From contig OZ059899.1 in assembly GCA_964057225.1 (NCBI GenBank), positions 5,580,001 to 5,644,000 on the forward strand: a stretch of DNA of 64,000 bases, given 5' to 3'. The notes beneath the pieces are model-generated. The model was not told the origin of the DNA. It made no database searches and saw only the letters and a program-made list of their open reading frames with translations. The stretch comes from Auanema rhodensis (taxonomy: Eukaryota; Nematoda; Chromadorea; Rhabditida; Rhabditidae). The translations under genes and the position numbers were made by a program. Position 1 is the first letter of the stretch, and the number at the start of each line of letters is the position of its first letter. Positions 1-13,200 of this stretch are shown piece by piece.

Positions 1-3000
1 AGTACTCAATGGACTTTCTCCTCATTATGCTTTGAACTACTAATCCTTTGGTTCAATCTTTTCGTCTTGAGTATTGTGTACTTCTCTAATAATTTTACCT
101 TCATAACTAAACTTTTATATATTTAAAATTATATATTTAACTATTTTATATAATATAATAATTAAATTTAAATTTAATAGATAATATTTTAAATTTATCA
201 TGAAAAATATGAATGAACATGTTGTTCCAATAGCATTTAGCTCATAAAAACAGCCTTTTTATCAAGTAAAACCTTTTTCTCTTTGCAAGAGGATCAATTA
301 GATGATGTTTTGAGTCCCTGTTCTTCGTTTCTTCATCCGTATTGAGGAAGATACGCAGAAAAACATTGCTCAGTTGATGGACATGACAAAGACAAAGCAT
401 ATGAACAAGAAATTGAGAAATTTCCTCTGTAACACTTCGTTTTCGTCTTATATCTCACTTTTTTTTGCTTTTAACTTGGTTTTCAAGCTTGCAATGTCAT
501 CAGATTTCGTCAACCTAATATCTCAAATTGCTAAAATATTTATAAGTATGAGAATATCTAATTTGACATATTTTGTTTATTTTTTTTTACTCCTGAAACA
601 TACTTAACATTTATATATTTTTTTATTTTTAATATATATATATATAATATAAATTAAAAACTTAAACTCTCTCAAACTTTATTTTAAATTAAATAAAAGA
701 AATATTTTTGTTTTAAATATATTTTAAATTAAGCGTATTTTGGAGAAAAACTTTATACAAAATTTCTAAAAAATAGGAGATATTCGATTACACTAGAATT
801 CGAAAGAGTATATGTTATGGCCATATAGGTTATATGATTATGAATTAGAAATTATTCCAAGAATATGGATAAAATCTATTTATCTTCTTATTGTTTTCAC
901 TAATCCATATGACTCATATTTATTATTTAGCTTTTCAATAAAAGAATTATTACAATACAAAATTATTTTTGTTTTTATAATTAGAAATATTATTCAATTT
1001 TCTATGTAAAATTTAAATATAAATTAAAAAAAAAGTACAAAACTAAAACAACGTTTTTAAGCTTTTTCTACTTATTACCTTTAAACTAGCAATCAAGTTA
1101 TAAAACTACATTGAACATTTGTTTTATGATTTTGTCAAACAAACCATTTAAGCTTTAGAATGAAGTTTTTTCATTAAAGCTCAAACTTCAATGAGCAACA
1201 TGACTTGAAATATAATTATAGATTTCTTTTGATAGTTAGTTTTGAACATTTAACTTAACTTAAATGATAATTATAAGATGTATATATACATATATAGTAT
1301 ATATATATAAATATATAAATATATATTCTATGTATATGTATATGTTGTTCAAAATTCTTTATTCATACTTTCAAGCTATTTTTTGAGCTATAATTGCATA
1401 GTATGGTTTAAGAATACTAACAACTATGTATATATTCATTTTATATAAAAAAAAATAATATTTGTTGTTATTTAGTGGTTAGTGGAGTATTATAGGTAGA
1501 ATAACCATCGAACATATATTTGAATTTATATAATGAAATTTCATTTTCACTTATTATGCTGTAAAAGAAATTTATTTATATTAAACTTTTTTTTTATAAA
1601 TATAATCTAAAAATTAAATAATATATTTAGAATATATACAAGTTTTTATTTATGTTGAACTATATTTTAAATTTGAGATAAGAGAAAATTAAACTATTTA
1701 AAAGAAAAAAGTTCAATTGCATGATGTCAAAAGAATGTTCTGAATGGAAACTTTCCAAAATATCGTAGTTAGCTTTATCTATCTATCAATATTTTTCATT
1801 TGAAACTTTTTTTTTTGTTTCTCATAGATATTTCCTTGTTTTGCTCACAAAGTTAAAGTATTTGAAGCCTTTTGAGTTTAATGAGCCTTCTTTTTTTTGA
1901 GTGTTATTTAAAGAAGTAAAAGAAAAGAAAAAAAAAAAGAAAAAAAGAAAAAAGGGTTATTATTTGAAATTTTCTTTTAAAACTAAATATAATTTAAATG
2001 AAATTGTCTTTTTTTTTTGAATCAACAGGAATAATACAGATACTTTCATGTATATACACGAATGCATCATGTGGAATGAAACCCTAAAGCTGAATTTCTG
2101 ATGCAGTCTTTCAGATATTAAAAGATTTTTTTAAAACTTTTTTTTGTTGTTTTTATGACACAAGATGAATACAATGATATATCTTGTTATAATTTTTTTA
2201 TTTAATCATTTAAAATTTAAAAAAAAAACCAAAATTATAATGATAAGAATGATATTTGTATGTACATCTATATGTATGTATTTTTTTTTATATTATCTTT
2301 ATATCTTAAATATTTGATTTTCATTTATTATTATTTGATCATATTATCCCCCCGAATTAGTTTACTTAACTTCTTTGATGGATTTCATAGATTTATGGAT
2401 AGAAAAAGCTGAAAAACTATTTCGTCTTCTTCTTCTTCTTCTTTTAGATTTTCATAATCAGTATAAATCAAAAGATTGTTTCCGGTATTATTTCCGGAAA
2501 GATTAAACGTTATTCAATATATTTTTCTTTAACAATATTACTTATAACTCTTTAACTACAAATCATATTCTAAGCTTTTGTTATTATATTTCTTTATGTA
2601 CTTTTTATAAATTTATTATAATCAATATATTATACAATTAATATAAAAATATTTATTTATATTTTTTGATAAATAAAAAACAAACTAAAAACGATGAAAA
2701 TAATCATGAAACATAATAGTTTATAGTAGAAAATTCTGATTTTTAATCCATTATTTATAAATTTTATTTGTATTTTTAATATAATACATATAGTTAACTA
2801 TATAGGTATATACATAGGTATATAATAATATAATAATCTATATAATTTATAAATTTATAAAGGTTTAATATAATAATTCTAAGTTATAATTATATTAATT
2901 AATTTATATTTCATATATTATATAAAAATTATAGTTAATCATTAATACTTATTATCAAATAATAGATTAGTCTAGATAAACTTTAAAATATATTTAAAAA

Positions 3001-3037
3001 ATTTTAAATTGAGACGATACATACATGTCTACATACA

Positions 3038-3097
3038 GTTTATGCTTTATATACATCTTCCCCTTTCACAGCAAGAAGATGTATATAAAGCATAAAC
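3038..3097. repeat. Perfect 23-bp inverted repeat (hairpin), 14-nt loop
   Basis: The arms at 3038-3060 and 3075-3097 are exact reverse complements, separated by 14 nt. They are not simple AT repeats: the arms contain TGCTTTATATACATC-type sequence. A 23-bp perfect stem is very unlikely by chance. It may be a fold-back element, a small-RNA hairpin or a replication-slippage product. Confidence 0.85.
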
Positions 3098-4500
3098 TTC
3101 AGCATTTATTCAAAACGGAGCACTTTTTCAAGAAAATGAAATTTCAAGATTTCCATTTTGCCAAACAAACTTCATAATCTTCATTGAGTTTGATTTCTAT
3201 TCTTTAAAATCTCAAATATCTATAGTCTGTCTAATTTTCACAAGATTCATTTTCTTCTCTTTCTTTTTGGAATTATTTTTACAATCTTTCAACTTTTCAT
3301 AGTTTTCTCTCTTCTTTTTCTCATTTTGTCATTCAATTCTTATACTTCTTATATCTTCTCAATTTTTATTCCTTAAGGCTTATTCCATGATTTAAACTTT
3401 ATCTTCTTTTAACTAATAATATTTCTTTTTTTTTCTGTTCCACTCTTTCATATTGCACTCATTTTCCCATTTCTTTATCTAACTAAAGGTTTATATCAAT
3501 ATACATATACTCAAATTTCTATTTTTTACAGAAAAAAAAAGATTTTAGATAGATAGGAAAGAAAGAGATTGAGGAGAGGAGAAAGAGGAGAAGATCACAT
3601 ATTCAATGTGAATGAAAATGAAACAAAAAGCAAGAACTACCCCAAAATTAAGATATATCATATACTTTTGGAGCAGTTAACTTTTATATTTAAAATTCAG
3701 TTGAAGTTCTTTTAAAAATTATAAGTTGAAAGTCAGTACTACAACCTATTTAGTACTTTTCTTACAAAAATACATACATACATATGTATGTATCTCTACA
3801 AATTCTTAATGTACTAAAAACTTTTCTTTTTTTTTTTGCAAAAAATACTTTAAAAATATTTTTAGTTCCGTTCAATTCACTTTGTCATCATTTTAAAGCT
3901 ATAAATGAGTATAAAGTTGTGAAAACAACATCAAAATCTTCATAAAAACATTCTTCATTTCAATTATTTTTATGAAATCACCATCTAATTTTTCAAATGT
4001 TAAATTGAAAAGGTTAAGTAGATATATATCAAAACTTTGTTTTTATTTATAAAATATTATTTATATATATATCTTTATTTTTAAATTTTCAATAGACAAT
4101 ATATGTCATTTTAAATATTTTTCTTTAATTTTAAAATAAAACTTAATTATTTATAGTTAATAGATCAGAAATATCATTTAGTTTATTTTAAAAATGTATT
4201 TAAGTATCTATCTATGCATTAATATATACTTTTTTTTTCTTTAAATTTATTTAAGTACATTAAGAACTTTCATATCTATATTTCTTCTTTATTTATTATT
4301 TAAACAGAAAATAACCTTAAATACAGTATTTAGATATCTATTATAAATTATAAAAATCATTTTTAAATTTCTTTGAATATCTATATAGTTAAGAATAAAG
4401 CCTTTTTTTTTCTTTTTCACTCTTTTGCAACACATTCTATTCCTTTTATGCTTTCTCGGAACATTTTATTCTATTGCCGTACAGCTCATTCGTTCACTTT

Positions 4501-4556
4501 TCTCTCTCTCTCCCCCCCTCTCTCTCTCTCTCTCTCCCTTTCGCCCTCTCTACCTC
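4501..4556 (+). repeat. CT microsatellite with C7 interruption
   Basis: A polypyrimidine tract of CT repeats, interrupted by seven C and then imperfect CT/CCT units. A second pure CT tract lies at about 5418-5442. Confidence 0.9.
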
Positions 4557-7213
4557 TACAACTCACTCTCTATTTTACTTTCTCGTTTTCGTTTTTAATC
4601 TATTCTGTCTCAACATTTCAGTAAAAGAATAGGAAGAGGAAGAAGCTGATGTCTTTCTGTCAAATAAGGTGTTCCCATATGAGCATAAGCACATGACCTT
4701 TTCCTATCCAAACCACGCAAATCTCTCTTTTTCATCTCCCCCAGGTTTTCAAAAACGTATATTGTTTCACCCAACTTGAGCATAAGTTGAATGAGAAAGA
4801 CAGAATAGAATTATCATTAGTTTATATATTTCCTTTTATAAATTAATTGATATCATATACTATGAAAAAGACAAAAAAAATTCTAAGAAGTGAAATTATT
4901 GTTTGCGACATACTACCACTGATAATAACAATTCCAACGACCTCTTACAATCTAATTAATCGAACTCCCTTCATTCATCGCCTTTCTTTTTTCTTTTTTT
5001 TTTGAAAAAAAAAGAAAGAAATTCGAGCTTTTTTTTTGAACATAAGTTCTTTTCATGAACTTTAAAATATATTTTATTATTTGAAAAAATATAAAAAACC
5101 GTGTTTTTCGATATATTTCATATAAATTATAATATTTTTCAATCTACATATGTACATATATACATGTTGTCTATACCTTCAAATAACATTTGTTCTCTCT
5201 TGTATATTAAATATTATTATTTTTTCCTTTTTATATTAATTATATATTATATTAATACTTTAATCATTATTCTTTTATTATTTTTTTAATAAAACAAAGA
5301 AGTCAAAGATTTGTACTTCAACTATGTTAACCTTTTTCAACCCCTAATTACCCTACGCTTTTCTCGTAATGTTGCTTTGAAAATGTTCTTCTAAAATAAA
5401 ATTTAAACAAAATATTTTCTCTCTCTCTCTCTCTCTCTCTCACTTTCTTTTTATTTTTCTTCTTTCCTTATTATTTATAATATTTCTATTGTCACTCCAC
5501 ATTTGTCTACATCTATGCATTTCTGTATACTCTTCCAGCTTTATAATCACTTCTGATTTTTATTTATCTATCCTATATATTTTTAGTTTAATTCTGTACT
5601 AATTTGAAGTTCTAATAATGATTTCACTAGAGAATTTTTATATTTGCATTTGATAAAGTACATTCTTTCACTGGCTTTGAGAACGAACAGTATCTTTCAA
5701 GTATTCATGATTCGAAAACATTCTTCATGAAATTGCTTCAAATCATATAAACCTTGTAGTTCTTTTTCCCAATTACATGAAAAAAACATCTTATGTACTT
5801 CGTATACTTATTTTCTTTTCTTTATTATGTTTTAAATTTTCATTTCTTCTTTTAAATTTATTCACCTTTCAGCTGCAGCTTCAGCTTCAACTTCAACTTC
5901 ATCTGACTTCAGACATAATTATTCTAAACTAAAAAATTGCTGAATCATATATTCTTATATTCTAAGAACATATTCATTCTTTTCTGATAGTTTTTCTGAT
6001 TTTTCTTTTGTTTAATTCAAAAGAAATTTTATATTAAAAATTATTCAAAAACTGCTTACATCATACTTAATTTTAAATTATTTATTTATTATCTGAAAAT
6101 TACTTAAAAAAAAAAGAATAGTTTGAAAAAAAGAGATATCAAAACCAAAATTGATATCTTGTTCTTTGAGCGGCTGTTGCTCACACTATGTGCTCAAGCT
6201 GTATGTCTGTGAATTTTGTCTGGATTCGTTTTTCCAGTTACTTACGCTACTGAGTTCGCCCTTAATTTCAACCTCATTTTGAGGTCCACGGATGGTGCAA
6301 GTCAATAGATTCGCTTTAGTTCAGCCAAGCTTTTGCTCTCCATTTAACTGATTCGAGACTCTGCACTTCGCTGGATTTAACTTACTCGTATTTTTATCTT
6401 TTTGTCTCTTATTGTCTCTCTTTCATTATTTCTCTTTCACTCAATCCGTTTATCTGTTTTACGTTCTTCGTTTTTGCCCTTGTTACTATTAGATTCTTTT
6501 ACATCTCACCAATTATATTTGAAAATCACGTGTAATTTACGTGAAGATGCCATTTATTTGAAAAAAAATATTGTGAACGGTTGCTCATTTACTTTAAGCG
6601 TAAGTAAGTAAGTATATATATCTATATATATCTATATATAAACATTATTTTTCTTTATTTTACGAGCATAGAAACTCAAAAGTGCCAAGCTATTTCTCGT
6701 CGGTTGTCATTTTTAGTCTCTGCTACTTCAACGGTCACATTCAGGTTCTGTTGTACTTGCAGGACATACGTAATAAGAAAAATGAAAAACGAAAAGACGG
6801 ATGACAATAAAAGGTTTTCGACGAAATATGAACGAATGGAACCTAGGAAAAGTGCTTGTAAAAAAAAAACTTTTTTTTTCCATTGAGACTGAATAATTAA
6901 ACTTTAAATTAAAAAATAAGTTAATAACATTGACATTAGAGAAAGCATATTATATAAAAATATATTGAGCATTAGTAGAAAGTGCAAATTTAAAAAATTG
7001 TAAGCTGAATATCATTTTTGAAAGCAATTGTTTACGTCATTTCGGTGATGTCACGATAACATTTGACAAATTATTGGTATACTTACATGGATGTAAGGGT
7101 TTTCTTTCTTTTTTTTTTCAAAAACTCATTCATCATATTCTCAACTTGTTCCTTTTTTCACTCATTTACTTCATTTTCCTATTACCCTTCCATAGACTAC
7201 TCAATTCTCTTCT

Positions 7214-7246
7214 CACACACACACACACACACACACATGCACACAC
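7214..7246 (+). repeat. CA microsatellite
   Basis: About 12 CA units followed by TGCACACACAT. It is one of the few CA/GT tracts in the window; the other is at 16527-16560. Confidence 0.9.
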
Positions 7247-7795
7247 ATTAGCTCCTTCTTCACGCTGCTTCTCTATCTCTTCTTCTATTTTGTGTGCCAT
7301 GCTTTTGCCATAATGCAAAAACTGGTGCAATAGTTTGTAACTCTCTTTACTAAAGCCATCAACTACACAATTTCACCTCTTACGTTCAACTTAACCGTTT
7401 ACTGACGTCATTTGATTCCATGGTTCATCTATTCATTGTCAATGAACAGAATACGAATGCAAGTGAGCCAGTCGAACAAGCAGACGGATGAAGCTCACAT
7501 AAAGTGTCATAAGGGCACGAACTCATTTCTCTTTTTTTTTCTTCAACATTTTATGAATTCAAGTGTTTGGTGGTGAATGAAAATTCAATATTTCTTGATA
7601 TTTCAATTTCTACGATGCTGTCATAATATCAACTATTCAATTCATAACCTAAAAACTAAGAATATCTGAAATTTCGAGATCGTTTGCTTTCAAACGTAAA
7701 TAATTAGAAAATATTCTCTTTGATCTCCGTCTTCTTAGTTATGTTATTGTTAAGATTTGAATAACTATCTAATTAATAACATATACATAGTCAAC

Positions 7796-7798
<3 letters not shown>

Positions 7799-7846
<48 letters not shown>

Positions 7847-7850
7847 TGTG
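7799..7850 (+). repeat. AG microsatellite, 23 units, then TG units
   Basis: An uninterrupted (AG)23 tract followed by three TG units. Its purine strand is the sense strand of the inferred BIRC6 intron. Most other tracts here are CT on that strand, so both orientations occur in the same intron. Confidence 0.9.
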
Positions 7851-9083
7851 TATAATGTCTATATGTACATCTATGGATCTATATATGTATATAAATATAT
7901 ATTATTATTATTCTAATTATATAGTATATATATATATATAAAATATATGAAAGATAGAGATATTGTTCTCGAAATTTTTTATTTTTTTATTCATATAGGA
8001 CCTGTTTACACATTTATAAATCGAATAATTGAATTTTCTCAATTAATATGTTGAAAAGCTAACGACATTTGTGAGGTTGCTTCACGCTTCACAAGATACT
8101 GCACTACTAAGTCTCAATTTTTTATATATTTAACTATATTTTATTCTTCTATATTCAAGTTTATATATATATATATGTATGTATATATATTTCTTTATTG
8201 AATATGCTACATTTTTTCGTATTTCTTGTAATTTTTATAAGTAAGAATTATCAATTTCATCTTTTAATAATATAATTCTACAATGTTATAATATTTTATC
8301 AATTGATTATATAAATAAGTTATGAATATAAAACTCTTTTTGATCTCACTTTTCTAACATAAATATTCAAATTTTATATTAAAAAAATAGAATTATTTAA
8401 TTATTTTTTAAATAACTATACATCAAGATATACTATTTCATTTAATTAAAAGACGAGTTGCTCTACAAAATTTTGTGTCAGTAAACAACCCCGTTACCCA
8501 AAAGATCATAGATATGCTGTTTAATCACGTTGACTAATATTCTCACGTAGATATACGTGAAATGCAATACGTCATAATGTGGCAGACAGGATGATTGTTT
8601 TTGTGTTGTTTCAGCATTTAATTTCTATTTTTCCTCGTTTTTTCATAATTAGAAAGTTTTATAAAGAACTTTTGTATTAAAATTGAATATAATTCTAAAC
8701 GAATCAACAACGACATTCTCAAAGTTCTCTTGCCCCTCCCCCCCTCCCTCTCTCTCTCTCTCTTGCTATCTTTCTCGATTTTTTCTATGAACACCTGATA
8801 ATAATATTCGGATAGTCCTCATTCATCATCTTCATCCAATTTTCTTTATCTTACATCATTTTAACGCTGAAAATTCTTATTCTCAGATATTGAGTTGTTA
8901 ATAGTTTCATATTAATTATTATTTATTTAGTTATAATATAATTTTAAATTTTTTTACTCATTGAATTTCCATTTTCCTTTTTTTCTTCTCGTCGTCTATT
9001 ACAAATACATATAAATCAAATAAATTAATGATATTTTTTAATCTTTACTATATTTGAAACAGAAATAAACAAAATCAAGAAAA

Positions 9084-9099
9084 AGAGAGAGAGAGAGAA

Positions 9100-9134
<35 letters not shown>
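9084..9134 (+). repeat. Imperfect GA microsatellite
   Basis: A GA-rich tract with AAAG interruptions. A similar imperfect tract is at about 9658-9693. Confidence 0.85.
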
Positions 9135-9138
<4 letters not shown>

Positions 9139-9790
9139 TTGACAAAGAGAAAAAACCAATATTGTATTTGGTTGTATATCTTCCACTTTCTTTCTCAATC
9201 AGCCTTACCAGAGAGAAATGTTAGAAAATGAAAGTTTATTCCTTCATGTTACATTTCCGCTCAACAAAATTAAAATTTACCTCTAAATGATAAATATAAT
9301 ATATTATATATATTATGTCTATATATGTATGTATATAGGTTTATTATATATTTAATTATAATAAAATCACTATAATTTAGTTTATTATAATTGTTGTTTG
9401 ATCAATGATGAATATCATTCATTTAACTTAAATATTATTATATTTAGATTGTGATGTTTCATTTTGAGCTTCTTTTTATTCTTTTCAATTTCATGTGACT
9501 ATAAGAATTCTAAAATCATAGCACAACATATTCTTCTCTTATAATATATAATATTATATTATACTAATTATACATTTTATATATATTTTTTTTAAAAGGA
9601 AAAATATTTCCACATGATATTTGTTAATAAAATAGTATAAGCATGAATATATGTGTGTGAGAGAAAGAGAGAGAAAGAGATAGAGAGAGAGGGAAGTAAG
9701 TAAAGAAAAAGTTTTTGAATGTTTTACTCTTTTAATGTACCCAATATGTACTTTCTTCAAGCCAACCTTCTGCTCATTCCTCTTTCAAGT

Positions 9791-9889
9791 CTATTCCGCT
9801 CAGAAAACGACCAAACATTCGTTCAGTTTAGAAGAGCAAGAGGACTGCGACGACGAAGCATCTATTACAAATCTTTTCGTACTTTCGAC
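9791..9889 (+). other. Candidate additional BIRC6 exon
   Basis: This patch is less AT-rich than its surroundings. It lies between a pyrimidine-rich acceptor (CTCTTTCAAG) and a GTACTT donor. It is open in a frame that includes the acidic stretch LEEQEDCDDEA and also in a basic frame, RRARGLRRRS. Neither frame joins directly to the exon at 10255 with the right phase, so either another exon intervenes or this is not an exon. Confidence 0.3.
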
Positions 9890-10254
9890 TTTCAATCTAT
9901 GTTATCCAGTAGTTCATCATATTTTCTTATTGTTTTCCGTTCCTTGATTGTCGTTTATTCCTATATTTTTTCTTTTATGTTATATTCACTGAGAAAAGAC
10001 ATTCAAGAATTCACAATGTTCTTTATCCGATTTTAAGTATAATATTCGTGTGAATTAAATAGCAATGAAAACAAGATCTAATATTATTTGATTAAAATAT
10101 ATTCTGATTTATATATTTTAATTATATGTGTATATTAGGTATAACTATATGTATATGTTCTCTTCTATTTATAATATTTCATTTTACTTTTAGGCTTCTC
10201 ATTATCTTATTAAACTTTTTAAGATTCTAATGAAATTATTTCTTTTTTTTTCAG

Positions 10255-13200
10255 GTTCAAAACGGGTGTCCTTGGGCCATTTTCCTCTTCTTCTCTCACA
10301 GCTCCCTCCTCCTCTTCCACCACGTCTTTTCAATCTATCGTCATTGATAACAATAAACCACGAACGCTATTACTTAAAAAGGTATTTATTTTAATTTTAT
10401 TTTTTTTCTATTTATACATATATATATACACATATAGTATATGAATTATCATTACTAATACTATTTCTAGTATTTTGATTCTTCAATCGGCATTTGAAAA
10501 AAAAATTCTGAATAACATTCGGCTTCTCAGCTTTCTTTTCAGCCTCTTATTGCTCTTTCTCTCATTCTCCCATGTTCTATCTATCTCTCTCAATTTTTTA
10601 ATTTTCAATCTATTCTATTCATTATACGATGAAAGCATTTTACTACAAAGCATTTTAATAACTATTTTCCTGAAAAGAAGAAAAAACAGCTTTAATTACC
10701 TTAAATGGTCAAGCTGTCACCATTAGTCACCATTTTTACAGCTTGACCGGAAAAAAAGTTTTTATAGTTATGTTTACCTAGGGACACACAATTTAGCTAA
10801 CAGTATTTGATGCTTTTTTTTCTTAAATGAAAAGCAATAACTTTAAAAGATTAAAAAATATATGTCATTTGTTTATATTTAATCAATTTTTTGTTATTTA
10901 TTTAATTATCTGGAAAAAAATTAAAAGAAAATGAAATTTCTAAGCACCTCGAAGCTGTTGCCTTGCTGTTCGCAACTTTTTTCTTTTTAATATGTAAATA
11001 AAAAAAATTTTAAATTAATACTATATTGGAAGAAATATAACTGATATATTATGCTTTTGTTGTTGTTTTATAATAAAAAACACTTACTAAGTAATGAAGC
11101 TAATCAAAATCTATACAAACTATATTTTGATGTTTTTTTAAATCAAAAAAATATATTTCTTTCAATTTAAATATTAATTTATTTATATTATATAACAAAA
11201 ATATTTATACATACATACATATTCATATATACAGTTATGTGCAAAAATCCTGAAACATCTTTTTGAAATCCTTATCATATCACACAATCTACAAAAATTT
11301 AGAAAAAATATATTTTGAGTGTTAAAAAACGATAATGAAGTCTTGTTTCTTGAATTTTAGGAGTTTCATCAAGACTTCAGATATAATCTTTTGATAGAAT
11401 TGTAGAAGTACACTAAACTTTTATTTTTTATTTGAATGAGAGAATTTGGTTGTAGCAAGTTCTCGTCACAGATATGTTTAGTAAGATTGAGATATTGAAG
11501 CTTACTTGTTTGAAGAAACATGTAGCATGTTCCTAATTTTCTCAAATTTTGTTCATCTAAGGATTATTCAAAATAACCAGAAAACACTATATTCCCTTAT
11601 AAATATAAAAAAAATATATTTAAATCAGTTTTTTTATATTAACCTACATTTTGATTGAATATATACTATATAAGCTTGCAAAATCTATAAAATTAAAAAA
11701 AAAAATTTTTTTTGTAGTTTGAAGTAGTTTTCTAGGTGTTTTAAGATATTTTTGTCCGAGGATTTTTGCAGATGCCTGTATATATATATATATATATATA
11801 ATATATATTCTATACTATTTATTATGTATATTAGTTTCATATTTTATATTTATTGTACAAAATTCAAATACTAAAACCATTTTCATTTTTTTTTGTTCCT
11901 GTTTTGAATATTTAAAACGAATATTTTTCATTTTAATCTCAAATTTATTATTGAACGGTTGTTCACATCCAAAGCTTTTGTGTCAAAATTCATAGTTGAA
12001 GAATATTATAAAATATGAATTTTTATAATATTATTCAACTAAATCATATTGATGTTATCATATCTTGTATATGTATATATAGTATATTTTTGAAAAAAAA
12101 AGAAGATTGTAGTTGAAAGCTTTGGAAATGAAAAATATTTGATACTCAAACATACATAAGATGTAAACTCTGAGAGCTCATGGAATATTGAGAATAAAAT
12201 GATATTTTCAATGACATATGTATACATATGTTTGTTAGTTTTGAATTTTATATTTTTTAAAAAATAGTTAAATCAGTATATATCAGAGTGAGTATACTAT
12301 GTAAATCATATCATATGATATATACCTACATGTATGTATGTATATGTATTATATGAATCATAATATATAATAATATATTTGAATTTAAAATAAGTTTTAT
12401 AATAATAGTCTTATATGGAAAATAATAAGAAAAGAAAAAATTACAATCTTTCAAAATATAAAATATCGTTGATATACATAGTATGTACATGTAAGTGAGA
12501 ATATGTGTATGTATGTTGCTCATACATATTTGAATCAAACTTAGTATAAGCATAGTTTATATAAATTTATTCTTTATTGTCTCTATTCATTGTCAAAAAA
12601 ATGAAGATTTTAAATTAAATTTCAAATCGTTGTATTGAAAAGAGCAAGAACTTAAGTTACTGGAAAAGTACTCTTTTCGCACATATGGATATAGGTGCAT
12701 ATTTGACAATTGGCTTGAAATATAGAGATATAAAGAGAAAACTTTGATTTTGTTTGAGAAATTTAACACAAAACTAAGTTTGATATGAGAAACTTTGTAA
12801 TATTTAAATTTGAAAAATATTAAAATCAAACAGATTATCATATATAATATATATTGTATATTGTATATACTATGCATATATAATTAATATATAAGAACAA
12901 AAGAATTAGTAAATGATTTCCCTTTCTTGTCACACCTCTTCTTTTACTTTTCTACTTCCCTTTGAGGTTAGTAAAGCAGATGTTCTATGTATGATCTCTG
13001 AGCTTTTTCAAAACTCTTTTTCTCCTGCTTATACATGGATGTACCCTCTGTTCCTTTTAGCATTCTTTCAACACTTTTTACATTACGGACCAATTTCAAA
13101 CAATTGAATTTCTTTGATGAGAATCAGCCAAAAACGAGGGAGTAATTGAAGAAGTAAATGAACAAGTAATGTATATTCTTTATATTGAATTTGATAAATA

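Larger units (their letters stand above)
1..10254. other. AT-rich non-coding stretch, probably BIRC6 intron
   Basis: No convincing gene on either strand. The sequence is very AT-rich and full of homopolymers, TA runs and CT/GA/CA microsatellites. The next exon (10255) opens in the middle of a codon, so this is probably intron of the same gene, but no definite upstream exon is seen; one candidate is listed at 9791-9889. Two patches of more balanced base composition, about 6150-6880 and 7020-7530, contain no clear exon and could be UTR or regulatory DNA. A canonical CRE/ATF octamer TGACGTCA lies at 7403-7410 and a related GATGTCA at about 7046. Confidence 0.6.

Noticed and set aside
374-1009. 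Small plus-strand ORFs rich in Phe, Tyr, Ile, Ser and Leu
   Set aside because: Composition is that of translated AT- and pyrimidine-rich DNA. No motifs or splice context support them. The same applies to most short ORFs in 1-21 kb.
6704-6886. Possible exon after ACTTGCAG at about 6760
   Set aside because: The open frame (TYVIRKMKNEKTDD...) runs into poly(A) with only a weak donor in CTTGTAAAA and no homology.
7799-7850. GAGA-factor binding element
   Set aside because: Length and purity fit an ordinary AG microsatellite. Nothing links it to a promoter.
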